DNA of 64,000 nt. Source: Pseudoalteromonas arctica (GTDB lineage: Bacteria; Pseudomonadota; Gammaproteobacteria; Enterobacterales; Alteromonadaceae). The DNA lies in the NCBI RefSeq assembly GCF_012927645.1, contig NZ_JABBMT010000009.1, positions 1 to 64,000 on the forward strand. The letters are read 5' to 3'. Position 1 is the first letter of the stretch. Every line of letters begins with the position of its first letter. Positions 1 through 9,433 of this stretch are shown piece by piece. The position numbers and the translations under genes were made by a program. Below the pieces are notes generated by a model that made no database searches, was not told the origin of the DNA, and saw nothing but the letters and a program-made list of their open reading frames with translations.

Positions 1-1085
1 TTTGCACAATATGCTCCACGCTGTCACCCCTAACTCAATTCATAAAGCCAGATTTAATACTTTAGTCGCTGCCGTTAAATCTCTATTGCACTGTCAGCAA
101 TGTACCTTGACTTCTATCGGCCGCAACTTGAATTCAAAAACAACTGAAAAACATGATATTAAACGTATTGATCGACTACTCAGTAACCACGCGCTTTTGC
201 GTGAATCAACAACAGTTTATGTTCGCTTAAGCCGTTTTGTGGTCACTGAAAAGCATCCCGTCATTTTGGTTGATTGGAGTCATGCTGATACACAAACCAA
301 ATACTGTATTCTGCGTGCCAGCATTGTCAGTGAAGGTCGTTCTCTGACCCTGTATCAGGAAAGTGCATTCAGTTTTCAGTATCATTGCCCAAAAGTTCAA
401 AAACGGTTCTTAAAGATGCTCAAACTGATTTTGCCGGGTGACTGCCGGCCCGTAATTGTGACGGATGCGGGTTTTAAAGTTCCTTGGCTCAAAGCCGTGC
501 GAAATAATGGCTGGCATTATATTAGCCGAGTTCGAGGTACGGCACATTTGAAAACGCAGGGCAGTGCTGGTTGGCAAGGGACATAAGTTATTAAAAAGAG
601 ATAAAAAACGTGGTTATAAGGAGCCTTGGCTACTCGTTTCTTCTCTTCCAAAGAGGCACCACTTTCTCGAAAAAGAGCTCAAATTATATGGTATAAGAAT
701 GCAGATAGAAGCAGGATTTCGAGATCAAAAAAGTGTTAGGTTCGGCTTAGGCTCAGATCTGCACAGGACAAACAAACTCTATCGATTAGACATACTGTTG
801 CTGCTTGGCACACTGGCTCATTGGTTCTCAATGATGCTGGGGGCAGTGATAGACAAAGCAGGAAAGACAGGCGCTTTTCAAGCTAACTCAACCAAAAAAA
901 GACGAGTAGTGTCATGGGCATTTGTTGGGCTGCGATACTTCAAAAAACAGTCCATTAAACTGCGACGGCGAGATTATTTGGCAGGACTAGCCTATTTCGT
1001 ACAGGTGGTAGTGCAACTCGATTGGAAAAATATGGATGTGAGTGATGTAATTGAAACTTAGTGATTATTTCTGGGGATCCCTTAG
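1..1085 (+). mobile_element. IS4-family insertion sequence, broken; left end outside or at window start
   Basis: The segment carries a split IS4-family transposase followed by a plausible right terminus. A short palindromic end, CTAAGGGATCCCCAG read inward, lies at 1071-1085, just after the transposase stop. Its partner at the left end is not visible, so the left boundary is probably outside the window. The boundary at 1085 is inferred from this motif and from the change to unrelated sequence after it. Confidence 0.6.
11..1061 (+). pseudogene. IS4-family transposase, frameshifted with internal deletion
   Basis: Two reading frames together resemble an IS10/IS4-type DDE transposase. The first part (ATG at 11, to 586) has the first catalytic Asp in VDWSHAD and the second in VTDAGFK. 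The second part (from about 580 to 1061, in another frame) has the IS4 signature Y-x2-R-x3-E-x6-K in YGIRMQIEAGFRDQK, supplying the catalytic Glu. The two halves meet after GSAGWQ in different frames. Compared with IS10 transposase as I remember it, roughly 40-50 residues between the second Asp region and the KEPW stretch are missing. The element therefore carries both a deletion and a frame change and should be inactive on its own. A TTG at 2 is an alternative, less likely start. Confidence 0.8.
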
Positions 1086-1120
1086 CCACCAAGCCAAATC
1101 GTCCCAACATTAGCAGACGC

Positions 1121-1372
1121 TTACGAAATAAAAGGTAGTTGACCAACACCAATTTCAATCGACTGTTGTTGGCCATAGTCAGTAGCATTAACAGCTGCTA
1201 ACGACTTTGGTTCTTTGGAAGTTAATTCAGTATCGAGAAATGGGCTAATTACAATCTGAATAAATGGCTCGGAAGGAACATTATGATTTCGGATAATTGC
1301 GCCAAAAGCGTCTACTCGCCAATAACGATTATCGGCGGGAAACTCCCTTATTTTAGGAATATTACCCGCCAT
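1121..1372 (-). CDS. hypothetical protein, 83 aa
   Basis: A short open frame lies between the IS4 remnant and lipA, on the same strand as lipA and just downstream of it. The predicted 83-residue protein is soluble, with no signal peptide, membrane segment or cysteine motif. I do not recognise its family. A GGGAG sequence lies about 11 bases before the ATG, a little far for a ribosome binding site. Because an IS end lies only 36 bases beyond its stop, the 3' part of the gene could have been altered by the insertion. It may be a real small gene or a relic. Confidence 0.4.
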   Translation of the reverse strand: MAGNIPKIREFPADNRYWRVDAFGAIIRNHNVPSEPFIQIVISPFLDTELTSKEPKSLAAVNATDYGQQQSIEIGVGQLPFIS

Positions 1373-1440
1373 TATTTATCTAGCTCCCAGTACATGATAA
1401 CGATGTAGTACAAAGTATCATTGTTTAGTTGCTAGAAGGA

Positions 1441-2406
1441 TTATTTCACTTCTTTACCGGCAGCTTGTTGATCAGCATGATAGCTTGAACGAACAAATGG
1501 GCCTGATGCGGCATGTGTAAAGCCAATTTCATCAGCGTATTCTTTAAGCGCGTCAAACTCTGCGGGTGGCACGTAGCGTTTTACTGGTAAGTGATGTTTT
1601 GATGGCTGTAGGTATTGACCAACCGTGAGCATATCGACATTGTGCGCACGTAAATCACGTAGCACTTCTTCGATTTCGCTAATTTCTTCACCGAGACCTA
1701 CCATTAGACCCGATTTAGTTTTCACTTCAGGGTGCGCTTCTTTAAAGCGACGTAGTAATTCTAATGACCATTTGTAGTCAGCACCAGGACGCGCAAGTTT
1801 GTATAAACGTGGCGCCGTTTCAAGGTTATGATTGAACACATCAGGTGGCGTTTCGATTAAAATCTCAAGTGCTCGGTCCATACGTCCACGAAAATCAGGC
1901 ACTAAAATTTCGATGGTGATTTTTGGGTTATACTTACGAATTTCACGAATACAATTAGCAAAATGTTGTGCGCCACCATCACGTAAGTCATCACGGTCAA
2001 CTGAGGTGATCACCACGTAGCTTAACTTCATGTCTCTGATTGTTAGTGCTAACTTTTCAGGCTCTGCGGCGTCTGGTGTTAACGGGCGACCGTGAGCCAC
2101 ATCACAAAATGGGCAACGACGAGTACAAATTGCACCTAAAATCATAAAGGTGGCAGTACCGTGGTTAAAACACTCCGATAAGTTAGGGCAAGATGCTTCT
2201 TCGCAGACTGAATGCAGACCGTGTTTGCGCATGGCTTGTTTAATGCCATCAATGCGCTCAGTCGATTTAGGTAAGCGAATTTTTAGCCATTCTGGCTTAC
2301 GCAACATTTCGTTTTTTTCAGTAGGTAATACTTTAACTGGGATCAACGCCATTTTTTCTGCGTCGCGTAGTTTTACCCCTGGTTCCATCTTGACTGGTTT
2401 ATTCAT
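1441..2406 (-). CDS. lipA: lipoyl synthase LipA
   Basis: Radical-SAM enzyme that inserts two sulfurs into the octanoyl chain on lipoyl domains of 2-oxoacid dehydrogenases and the glycine cleavage H protein, completing lipoate synthesis in the cytosol. The 321-residue protein has both iron-sulfur motifs of the family: the auxiliary cluster cysteines at 68, 73 and 79 ([12 protein letters not shown]) and the radical-SAM CxxxCxxC at 94, 98 and 101 (CTRRCPFC). The conserved RSSYHA stretch is near the C-terminus. These positions equal those known for E. coli LipA, which supports the chosen ATG. Its start overlaps the lipB stop by four bases (ATGA), so the two genes are co-transcribed in pathway order. 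Confidence 0.97.
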   Translation of the reverse strand: MNKPVKMEPGVKLRDAEKMALIPVKVLPTEKNEMLRKPEWLKIRLPKSTERIDGIKQAMRKHGLHSVCEEASCPNLSECFNHGTATFMILGAICTRRCPFCDVAHGRPLTPDAAEPEKLALTIRDMKLSYVVITSVDRDDLRDGGAQHFANCIREIRKYNPKITIEILVPDFRGRMDRALEILIETPPDVFNHNLETAPRLYKLARPGADYKWSLELLRRFKEAHPEVKTKSGLMVGLGEEISEIEEVLRDLRAHNVDMLTVGQYLQPSKHHLPVKRYVPPAEFDALKEYADEIGFTHAASGPFVRSSYHADQQAAGKEVK

Positions 2407-3056
2407 TCGTTTTCAAACCCTTCAGTATACTTAACTTTAGTTGCATTAAGTTTTTTTATCATGTGTTTTACGAGTCCAGCGCCTGCTTGTTCAAGGTTTT
2501 CTGGACCGTTTAGATCGGTTGTTTGCACCATATTCATGCCTGCATAACCACACGGGTTAATACGTAAAAATGGGCTTAAATCCATATTTACGTTTAGTGC
2601 TAGGCCATGAAAAGAACAGCCACGACGAACGCGTAGACCTAATGAAGCTATTTTGCTGTCATTAACGTAGACACCTGGCGCATCAGCTTTAGCGTAGGCA
2701 TCAATGCTATACTCTTGCAATGTGTCGATAATACACTCTTCTAGCCAGGTCACCAGCTCACGTACGCCTATTTTTAAACGCCGCAGATTAAACAACACGT
2801 ACATCATTTGCTGGCCAGGGCCGTGGTAAGTTACTTGACCACCTCGGTCGACCTTGATCACTTCTATATCGCCTGGTGCCAGCACATGCTCATCTTTCCC
2901 TGCTTGACCTTGGGTAAAAACAGGCTGGTGTTCAACAAGCCAAATTTCATCGGCAACGACATCATCGCGGGTGTCGGTAAATGCTTGCATTTTTTGCCAT
3001 ATTGGCATGTAACGCTGACGGCCTAACTGACGTACGATTAACATGTTCTCGCTCAC
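2403..3056 (-). CDS. lipB: octanoyl-ACP:protein octanoyltransferase LipB
   Basis: Transfers octanoate from acyl carrier protein to lipoyl domains, giving LipA its substrate. The family motifs [12 protein letters not shown], the catalytic Lys in KIASLGLRV and the catalytic Cys in INPCGYAG are present. The frame opens at a TTG at 3068, but I place the start at the GTG at 3056. A GGAG lies six bases before it, and with this start the catalytic residues become Lys135 and Cys169, the E. coli numbering. The protein is then 217 aa. The gene lies between ybeD and lipA, as in E. coli but without ybeF. Confidence 0.95.
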   Translation of the reverse strand: MSENMLIVRQLGRQRYMPIWQKMQAFTDTRDDVVADEIWLVEHQPVFTQGQAGKDEHVLAPGDIEVIKVDRGGQVTYHGPGQQMMYVLFNLRRLKIGVRELVTWLEECIIDTLQEYSIDAYAKADAPGVYVNDSKIASLGLRVRRGCSFHGLALNVNMDLSPFLRINPCGYAGMNMVQTTDLNGPENLEQAGAGLVKHMIKKLNATKVKYTEGFENE

Positions 3057-3075
3057 TGCAAACTCCAATTATGGT

Positions 3076-3354
3076 TTAAAGCATGTGACGAACGTCATCA
3101 ATCGCACTGATCACGTTGTAGATTTCTTCAATGTGTTTACCACTTGTCACGGTTGCAACGAGCGTAATTGACTCGTAGTTCCCTTTACTGCTTGGCTTAA
3201 CTTTTGGTGCGTAATCGCCTGGCGCAATTACTTGTAACTTAGTTAGAACCTGATCAGTTAAATTAACGTTTGCTAAGCCCATTATTTTAAATGTAAATGG
3301 GCAAGGGTACTCTAAGTACTCATCAAAATGAGTATCTTTTACAGGTGTAGCCAT
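3076..3354 (-). CDS. ybeD: YbeD/DUF493 family protein
   Basis: Small 92-residue cytosolic protein of the UPF0250/DUF493 family, whose E. coli member has an ACT-like fold. The [13 protein letters not shown] start region and the C-terminal [17 protein letters not shown] stretch are typical. The family's biochemical role is not settled; a regulatory link to lipoylation is suggested only by its constant place before lipB. The gene is first in the lipB-lipA transcript; about 220 bases separate it from dacA, which has its own terminator, so a promoter for ybeD-lipB-lipA should lie in 3360-3520. Confidence 0.9.
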   Translation of the reverse strand: MATPVKDTHFDEYLEYPCPFTFKIMGLANVNLTDQVLTKLQVIAPGDYAPKVKPSSKGNYESITLVATVTSGKHIEEIYNVISAIDDVRHML

Positions 3355-3524
3355 GACGTTGACTCCTCATACTTATGTGCGTTTAGTACTATTTTACTAA
3401 ACAATAAACCGATTAGATAACCTGTTCTCGATCTTTATAGCAATTGAATTAACCGCTTATGTAAGAGAATTGGTATTCAGGTTATTTGCGGGTTAGATAT
3501 GGGGCGCATTCTACCATCTTTAAA

Positions 3525-3556
3525 GCAAAAAAAAACGCCTTGCTTTGCAAGGCGCT
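3525..3556 (-). terminator. rho-independent terminator after dacA
   Basis: On the minus strand an 8-bp perfect stem (CGCCTTGC / GCAAGGCG, 3536-3543 with 3547-3554, loop of three) is followed by nine T residues. It lies just past the dacA stop and separates the dacA transcript from ybeD. Confidence 0.9.
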
Positions 3557-3575
3557 TATATTCTTTGTTTGGGTA

Positions 3576-4745
3576 TTACATTATTTGTAAACGTAGGTAA
3601 TCATAAATCTTACCAAAGAAGCTACCTTCTTCAACTTCTTCAAGTGTTACCAGAGGATACTGAGCAATTACTTCGCCTTCAAGCTGTAAAGATAAAGTAC
3701 CGACGGTAGAGCCTTTTGCTAATGGTGCTTCTAAAACCTTATCAAGTTTAAAGTCGGCTTTTAAATTTTTACGTTGGCCGCGTGGAATAGTGATCGGCGT
3801 ATCAACTAAAATGCCTAACGATACATTTTCTTTGTTACCCATCCAAATACGTTGCTCGGCAAAACTGTCGCCGGCTTTGTAAGGTGTGATTGTTTCAAAA
3901 AAACGAAAACCATAGTTAAGTAATTTTTTACTTTCTACTTTACGTGCACGTTCACTTGAAGTACCCATAACCACGGCAATTAAACGCATTTCGTCTTTGG
4001 TAGCTGATGTAACTAAACTATAGCCTGCTTCAGATGTGTGGCCGGTTTTTATCCCGTCAACGTTTAAGCTTTCGTCCCATAACAGTGAGTTACGGTTGTA
4101 TTGCTTGATGCCGTTAAAAGTAAATGATTTTTGTGCGTAAACGGCATACTCGTCAGGCACATCACGAATAAGTGCTGCACCTAGGGTGGCCATATCCCGT
4201 GGGGTTGTGAAGTGTTCGTTAGTGTCTAAGCCATGACTGTTAATGAAGTGGCTGTTACTCATGCCTAACTTCTCAGCATGAGCATTCATTAAGTCTGCAA
4301 ATGCGCTTTCGCTCCCGGCAATATGTTCTGCCATTGCTACACAAGCATCATTACCTGACTGGATAATAATACCGTGGTTTAAATCATCGACAGTGACCTG
4401 CTTACCGACTTCGATAAACATTTTTGATGATTCAGGAAAGTTTTTTGCCCACGCTTTTTCGCTTACCGTAACCATGTCTGTTGGCGCTATATTGCCCGCT
4501 TTGATTTCGGTGCCAATGACGTAGCTGGTCATCATTTTAGTTAAACTAGCAGGCGCTAGGCGAGTATCAGCTTCACCCTCGGCAATAACTTTACCAGTGG
4601 TAAAATCAACAAGAAAATAACCTTTTGCATTAACTTGGGGCGGTGCTGGGATGATTTGGGCGGTCACAGAAAAAACGGCAGCAGAGCAAACTACGCCACA
4701 TACACCGCTAATAATTTTGGATTTAATAGATTTCATCATACTCAT
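3576..4745 (-). CDS. dacA: D-alanyl-D-alanine carboxypeptidase DacA (PBP5/6 type)
   Basis: Periplasmic penicillin-binding protein that removes the terminal D-Ala from peptidoglycan pentapeptides, limiting cross-linking and shaping the cell. The 389-residue protein has an N-terminal signal sequence (about 1-30), the SxxK serine at 67 (SLTK), SGN at 130-132 and KTG at 233-235. Then come the PBP5 beta-domain and a C-terminal amphipathic stretch (YDYLRLQIM) for membrane attachment. The order dacA-rlpA-rodA-mrdA is the classical cell-shape cluster. The chosen ATG has no strong ribosome binding site, and the ATG three codons on (MMKSIK) is equally possible. Confidence 0.95.
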   Translation of the reverse strand: MSMMKSIKSKIISGVCGVVCSAAVFSVTAQIIPAPPQVNAKGYFLVDFTTGKVIAEGEADTRLAPASLTKMMTSYVIGTEIKAGNIAPTDMVTVSEKAWAKNFPESSKMFIEVGKQVTVDDLNHGIIIQSGNDACVAMAEHIAGSESAFADLMNAHAEKLGMSNSHFINSHGLDTNEHFTTPRDMATLGAALIRDVPDEYAVYAQKSFTFNGIKQYNRNSLLWDESLNVDGIKTGHTSEAGYSLVTSATKDEMRLIAVVMGTSSERARKVESKKLLNYGFRFFETITPYKAGDSFAEQRIWMGNKENVSLGILVDTPITIPRGQRKNLKADFKLDKVLEAPLAKGSTVGTLSLQLEGEVIAQYPLVTLEEVEEGSFFGKIYDYLRLQIM

Positions 4746-4790
4746 TAATGGTTAAAGTTAAAGATTCGCGTTTACCCCATTCTAAAGGTC

Positions 4791-5564
4791 TTACTGACTG
4801 TAAAGCAAGAACGCGTTTTTAAATTGATCCTGTTTTAGTTTTTCAAGCACTTGCTGAGCTTGTTCAGCATTTTTAATTGGTCCTAAACGCAGCCTATAAA
4901 TAGCATCTTTTTCCACAATATTAGTGGGTAATTGGTATTGCTGGCGTAAGGTGTACGCTAATGCTTCAATATTTTTTAAGGTACTGCCTGCAGCGACTTG
5001 AATATAACTCAAACGCGCAGTCGAATCGGGCATTGTGATAGCCTCAAGCTTAACCTTGGCTGTACCATGATGATAGTAACCAAGTTTATACGCTGCTGCA
5101 TAGGATAAATCGATTAAGCGGTCATCATGAAATGGACCACGATCATTTACACGAACAATCACAGATTTGCCATTACTGGTGTTGGTTACTTTTACAAAGC
5201 TAGGTAAGGGTAGCGTTTTATGCGCTGCAGTCATCGCAAACATATCATAGACTTCGCCATTTGAGGTGTGATAGCCATGAAATTTACGGCCATACCAAGA
5301 AGCGATACCTTCTTCACTATAACCCGTTTCATCCAGCATCGGAGTATAGTTTTTGCCGTTCACAGTGTAAGCGCGCCCAGCACTGGCACTTTTGCTAACC
5401 TCTGTGACTATGGCATCTTGCATTTCTAATTCAGTTGGCACTCTCAGTGGTGCGGAATCATGACGCATACTATAACGGTCACTGTGATTTATACCTGAAG
5501 AGCTACAGGCACTTAAAAAAACCACTAACCACAAACAGCTGAATATTTTTAAACAGTAGCGCAT
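4791..5564 (-). CDS. rlpA: RlpA septal-ring lytic transglycosylase lipoprotein
   Basis: Lipoprotein that acts on denuded glycan strands at the septum in species where it has been tested. Its lipobox LSAC puts the lipidated Cys at about residue 20. A double-psi beta-barrel domain follows (about 85-175), with GIASWYG, TAAHKTLPLPS and VRVNDRGPF as family signatures. The C-terminal SPOR-like domain (about 185-257) should bind septal peptidoglycan. At 257 aa it is shorter than E. coli RlpA. Its start and the rodA stop share one base (TAATG), showing translational coupling within the cell-shape operon. Confidence 0.93.
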   Translation of the reverse strand: MRYCLKIFSCLWLVVFLSACSSSGINHSDRYSMRHDSAPLRVPTELEMQDAIVTEVSKSASAGRAYTVNGKNYTPMLDETGYSEEGIASWYGRKFHGYHTSNGEVYDMFAMTAAHKTLPLPSFVKVTNTSNGKSVIVRVNDRGPFHDDRLIDLSYAAAYKLGYYHHGTAKVKLEAITMPDSTARLSYIQVAAGSTLKNIEALAYTLRQQYQLPTNIVEKDAIYRLRLGPIKNAEQAQQVLEKLKQDQFKNAFLLYSQ

Positions 5565-6670
5565 TATTTTAATAGCATCCTTTTATCAGTTGCGATAGAC
5601 ATGATAATGCCAAATCCGGCCATTAAGGTGACCATTGATGTACCGCCATAACTTATCAATGGCAATGGTACACCCACCACAGGTAGTAACCCTGATACCA
5701 TGCCAATATTTACAAATACATAAACAAAAAAAGTCAGTGTGAGTGCTCCTGCCAGTAATTTACCAAAGGCATCTTGAGCATTAACTGCGATATACAAACC
5801 GCGACCAATAATAAATAAATACATGGACAATAAAACACATACACCAAACAGGCCAAATTCCTCACTAAGTACTGAGAAGATAAAATCAGTATGGCGTTCA
5901 GGTAAAAATTCTAATTGTGATTGCGTGCCTTGCAGCCACCCTTTACCTTCAATACCACCAGAGCCGATAGCTATTTTTGATTGGATAATATGATAACCAG
6001 AGCCAAGAGGATCGCTTTCTGGATTGAACAAAGTGAGTACTCGCTGCTTTTGATAGTCATGCATACCATAATGCCAAAAAGGCCACGCAGCCAAAGCAAC
6101 CAAAGCGCTCAAAAAGCCGATTAATCGCCAGCTTAAACCAGACAAAAACAATACAAAGATCCCTGAACTGGCAATTAAGATGGATGTGCCTAAGTCGGGC
6201 TGTTCTTTGATCAGGAGTGTGGGGACCATAACAATAATAAAGCCAACAACTAAGTGCAGTGCTCGTGGTGGTAAATGATTACGGCCAATATACCAAGCGA
6301 CCATCATAGGCACGGCTATTTTCATTAATTCAGCAGGTTGAAAACGGGTAATGCCTAAATCTAACCAGCGCTGAGCGCCTTTGGAGCTGACGCCAAATAA
6401 CAGCACCCCAACTAGCATCAGTAATCCAGCACAATATAAAGGAATAACTAACCGCTTTAAGGTCGCAGGTGAGAACTGCGCTAAAATAATCATACCTAAA
6501 ACAGCGCTGCCCATACGGGTAATATGACGGATCATCATTGCTGGATCTTGACCACTGGCACTATAAACAACGGTTACACTGCCTGTCATCATTAATAGTA
6601 ATGCCAGTAATAGCGGCAAGTCAAGATGCATACGCATCCAGATTGAACGGCCATCATGCAAACTGGTCAT
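5564..6670 (-). CDS. rodA: peptidoglycan glycosyltransferase RodA (SEDS family)
   Basis: Integral membrane SEDS protein that polymerises lipid II during cell elongation as partner of PBP2. The 368-residue protein consists largely of hydrophobic segments, about ten transmembrane helices. It has the SEDS hallmarks GAQRWLDLG, KEQPDLGTS (with the functional Asp), LPERHTDFIF and the C-terminal PLPLISYGGTS. Its ATG overlaps the mrdA stop by four bases (ATGA), consistent with the two proteins acting as one complex. rlpA follows directly. Confidence 0.96.
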   Translation of the reverse strand: MTSLHDGRSIWMRMHLDLPLLLALLLMMTGSVTVVYSASGQDPAMMIRHITRMGSAVLGMIILAQFSPATLKRLVIPLYCAGLLMLVGVLLFGVSSKGAQRWLDLGITRFQPAELMKIAVPMMVAWYIGRNHLPPRALHLVVGFIIVMVPTLLIKEQPDLGTSILIASSGIFVLFLSGLSWRLIGFLSALVALAAWPFWHYGMHDYQKQRVLTLFNPESDPLGSGYHIIQSKIAIGSGGIEGKGWLQGTQSQLEFLPERHTDFIFSVLSEEFGLFGVCVLLSMYLFIIGRGLYIAVNAQDAFGKLLAGALTLTFFVYVFVNIGMVSGLLPVVGVPLPLISYGGTSMVTLMAGFGIIMSIATDKRMLLK

Positions 6671-8535
6671 GGTGTGTTACTCCTTGCAAGATTAACGGGG
6701 TTTGCAGCAAAGTAGTAATCCATTAGTTGGCGAGCAATTTGCACGCCGCCATGATTGTTTTCTAGAACAACAGAAACAACGATTCTAGGATCCTCATAAG
6801 GTGCAAAACCTACATAGATAGTGTTATCACGTTGGCGCTCTTTGAGGGATTTTGCATCGTAACGCTCACCTTGAGCGATACTGACTATTTGTGCGGTGCC
6901 AGTTTTACCTGCTGAATCGTAATTGGTTCCTTTAAATGCTTTGTGTGCAGTACCTGATGTTTTTTGAACTGTGTTATGCATAGCATCTAATGCGACTTGC
7001 CAATGGCGAGGATCTTTTAAAATAACAGGTGGCTTTTCTTCATTATTGATCTGTGTGACGTCATTGTCTTTTTTTACTACTTGCACTAAGTGTGGTGGGT
7101 GGTTAACGCCACGATTTACTAATATATTCATCGCGTTTGCGATTTGTAGGGGAGTTGCGGTCCAATAACCTTGGCCTATACCAACAGAGATAGTATCGCC
7201 ACGCCACCATGACTCTTTAAAACGGCCTTCTTTCCATTCTTTGGATGGCAAAATAGCCGTGGTTTCTTCATGAATATCGATACCGGTTAAATCACCGTAG
7301 CCAAACTGTGCCATAAAATCACTTATTTTGGTGATCCCTAATCGATAAGAGGCATCATAAAAATAGGTATCACACGACTCTTCAATAGCTTTGTAAACAT
7401 CAACATGACCATGGCCCCAACGCTTCCAATCACGCCACTTATGATCAACATTTGGAATTTGGAAGAAGCCCGGATCCCACATCGACGTTTGCTCGGTAAC
7501 GAGACCTTCTTCAAGAGCCAGAATAGCCATGTGAGGTTTTACCGTCGATGCCGGCGCATAACGCCCTTGTGTGGTTCGATTGATTAGAGGTCGGTCAGGA
7601 TTTAATAAGGCTTTATAGTTTTTACTGCTAATGCCGTGAACAAATAAATTTGGATCGTAACTAGGATTGGAATAAAGCGCTAATATGCCTCCGTCTTTGG
7701 CGTCCATGACGATCACAGCACCACGCATATCTTTAAGTGCATGTTGGGCAATTTGCTGTAAGCCAACATCAAGAGTAAGAACAAGATCATTACCCGGCTG
7801 CGGAGGAGTCATACTTAAAGTGCGAATGACGCGACCTCGATTATTAACTTCAACCCGCTGTGAGCCTACTTGGCCATGTAGTAATTGCTCATAATATTTT
7901 TCAATACCGAGTTTACCAATATCATGGGTTGCACGGTAATTAGTACCTTGCTCTTGTGCTTCGAGCTGAGCGAGTTCTTTTTTATTGAGTTTAGCAACGT
8001 ACCCTAACGCATGGGTTAAGGTGTCTGCAAACGGGTAGTAGCGTGCCAAACGCGCTTCGATACTAAACCCAGGGAATTTATGTTGATTAACCGAAAAGCG
8101 AGCCACTTCTTGTTCGTTTAAACGTGCTTTTAATACTTGGCTCTTAAAGCGACGGTTGTGTTTTATATCATCAAGAAAATCGTTTTTTTGTTGCTCTGAA
8201 ATATCAATAAATTGCGTTAAATTAGACAGTGCTGTATCAAGATCATCAACGTCCTCCGGAATAACCTCTAAGTTATAAACGGGTTTATTTTCAGCGAGCA
8301 ACACACCATTGCGATCATAAATAAGGCCGCGGTTGGGTGCTATTGGTATAACTTTAATGCGGTTGTCATTCGAGCGGGTTTGATAATCTTGGTGATCATC
8401 AACTTGAATGGTATATAAATTAGATAGCAACACCGCGACTAAAATTGTAACAAATACGAACCCGACAAAGGCGCGACGAGCAAATAGGTTAGCTTCTGCT
8501 GAGTGGTCTCTAATTGTGGGTCTGTGTTTGCGCAT
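6667..8535 (-). CDS. mrdA: penicillin-binding protein 2 (elongasome transpeptidase)
   Basis: Inner-membrane transpeptidase that cross-links peptidoglycan during lateral growth with RodA. The 622-residue protein has a short cytosolic tail, one transmembrane anchor (about 22-44) and a pedestal domain. The transpeptidase domain has the active Ser at 330 (STVK), SCD at 387-389 and KTG at 544-546. These positions match those I recall for E. coli PBP2. A HKWRDW stretch, typical of PBP2, lies between the first two motifs. The gene starts nine bases after rlmH ends and overlaps rodA by four. Confidence 0.96.
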   Translation of the reverse strand: MRKHRPTIRDHSAEANLFARRAFVGFVFVTILVAVLLSNLYTIQVDDHQDYQTRSNDNRIKVIPIAPNRGLIYDRNGVLLAENKPVYNLEVIPEDVDDLDTALSNLTQFIDISEQQKNDFLDDIKHNRRFKSQVLKARLNEQEVARFSVNQHKFPGFSIEARLARYYPFADTLTHALGYVAKLNKKELAQLEAQEQGTNYRATHDIGKLGIEKYYEQLLHGQVGSQRVEVNNRGRVIRTLSMTPPQPGNDLVLTLDVGLQQIAQHALKDMRGAVIVMDAKDGGILALYSNPSYDPNLFVHGISSKNYKALLNPDRPLINRTTQGRYAPASTVKPHMAILALEEGLVTEQTSMWDPGFFQIPNVDHKWRDWKRWGHGHVDVYKAIEESCDTYFYDASYRLGITKISDFMAQFGYGDLTGIDIHEETTAILPSKEWKEGRFKESWWRGDTISVGIGQGYWTATPLQIANAMNILVNRGVNHPPHLVQVVKKDNDVTQINNEEKPPVILKDPRHWQVALDAMHNTVQKTSGTAHKAFKGTNYDSAGKTGTAQIVSIAQGERYDAKSLKERQRDNTIYVGFAPYEDPRIVVSVVLENNHGGVQIARQLMDYYFAANPVNLARSNTP

Positions 8536-8544
8536 GAGTAAATG

Positions 8545-9015
8545 TTACTCGCGGTGATACGGGTGGTTATTGTTTAAGCTCCAGCCTCTATATAGACTTT
8601 CTGCAATAATAATACGCACCAAAGGATGTGGTAGGGTTAAATTTGATAATGACCATTTTTGCTCTGAGGCCGCAATACACTCTGGCGCTAAGCCTTCAGG
8701 GCCACCAATTAGCAAACTTACATCGCGGCCATCCAGTTGCCACTTCTCCATGTTTTTTGCTAATTGGTGAGTATCAAGCGCTTTGCCTGTTACCTCAAGT
8801 GTGACAATACGATTGCCTTTAGGGATAGCGGCTAAGGTTTTTTCGCCTTCAATATGCAAAATACGTTTAATATCTGCATTTTTACCACGTTTGCCTGCGG
8901 GGATTTCAATTAACTCCAGCGCCATATCTTTTGGAAAGCGGCGTTGATATTCTGCAAAGCCCGTTTCTACCCACGCTGGCATTTTGGTGCCAACGGCAAT
9001 CATCTGTATTTTCAC
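8545..9015 (-). CDS. rlmH: 23S rRNA pseudouridine-1915 N3-methyltransferase RlmH
   Basis: SPOUT-class methyltransferase that methylates pseudouridine 1915 in helix 69 of 23S rRNA on assembled 70S ribosomes, using SAM. The 156-residue size is normal. The SAM-binding knot is visible as LLIGGPEGL (about 102-110) and [20 protein letters not shown] near the end, and the C-terminal YHRE is the conserved functional tail. It lies between rsfS and mrdA, as in E. coli. Confidence 0.96.
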   Translation of the reverse strand: MKIQMIAVGTKMPAWVETGFAEYQRRFPKDMALELIEIPAGKRGKNADIKRILHIEGEKTLAAIPKGNRIVTLEVTGKALDTHQLAKNMEKWQLDGRDVSLLIGGPEGLAPECIAASEQKWSLSNLTLPHPLVRIIIAESLYRGWSLNNNHPYHRE

Positions 9016-9062
9016 GTGTTACATCCAAACTCGATTAAAATTAGTGAGCGGTTAGCTTGGTA

Positions 9063-9380
9063 TTAGCTCCATAGTTTTTCGAGGTCGTAATAGCTACGTG
9101 CTTGATCTTGCATAACGTGTACGATTACATCGCCTAAATCAACCAGTGCCCACTCACCATCGCTTTGGCCTTCATAGCCAAGAGGCTCTTGACCTGCGTG
9201 ACGAGCTTCTTTTGCTAAATGATCAGCAATTGACAATACATGGCGCTTAGACGTACCAGAGCACACAACCATAAAGTCGGTGATGTCTGAGCTTGCAGTT
9301 ACATCAATATTAACCACATCACGTGCTTTCATATCGTCAATTTTGTCTATAGCAAAGGCGAGGAGTTGTTTCGTATCCAA
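9063..9380 (-). CDS. rsfS: ribosomal silencing factor RsfS
   Basis: Binds ribosomal protein L14 and blocks 30S-50S joining when nutrients are scarce. The 105-residue protein has the family sequences DIKARD-like (KIDDMKARDVVNIDV), TDFMVVCSGTS and the C-terminal VDLGDVIVHVMQ followed by YYDLEKLW. It lies between nadD and rlmH; the cobC gene found here in E. coli is absent. Confidence 0.95.
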   Translation of the reverse strand: MDTKQLLAFAIDKIDDMKARDVVNIDVTASSDITDFMVVCSGTSKRHVLSIADHLAKEARHAGQEPLGYEGQSDGEWALVDLGDVIVHVMQDQARSYYDLEKLWS

Positions 9381-9433
9381 GGTGTTATCTCATTAAAAAG
9401 TGAATAGCTGTTATTTTATCACGCAACAGGTTT

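Noticed and set aside
955-1188. Minus-strand frame across the end of the IS4 element
   Set aside because: It crosses the IS boundary and is antisense to the transposase; no family features.
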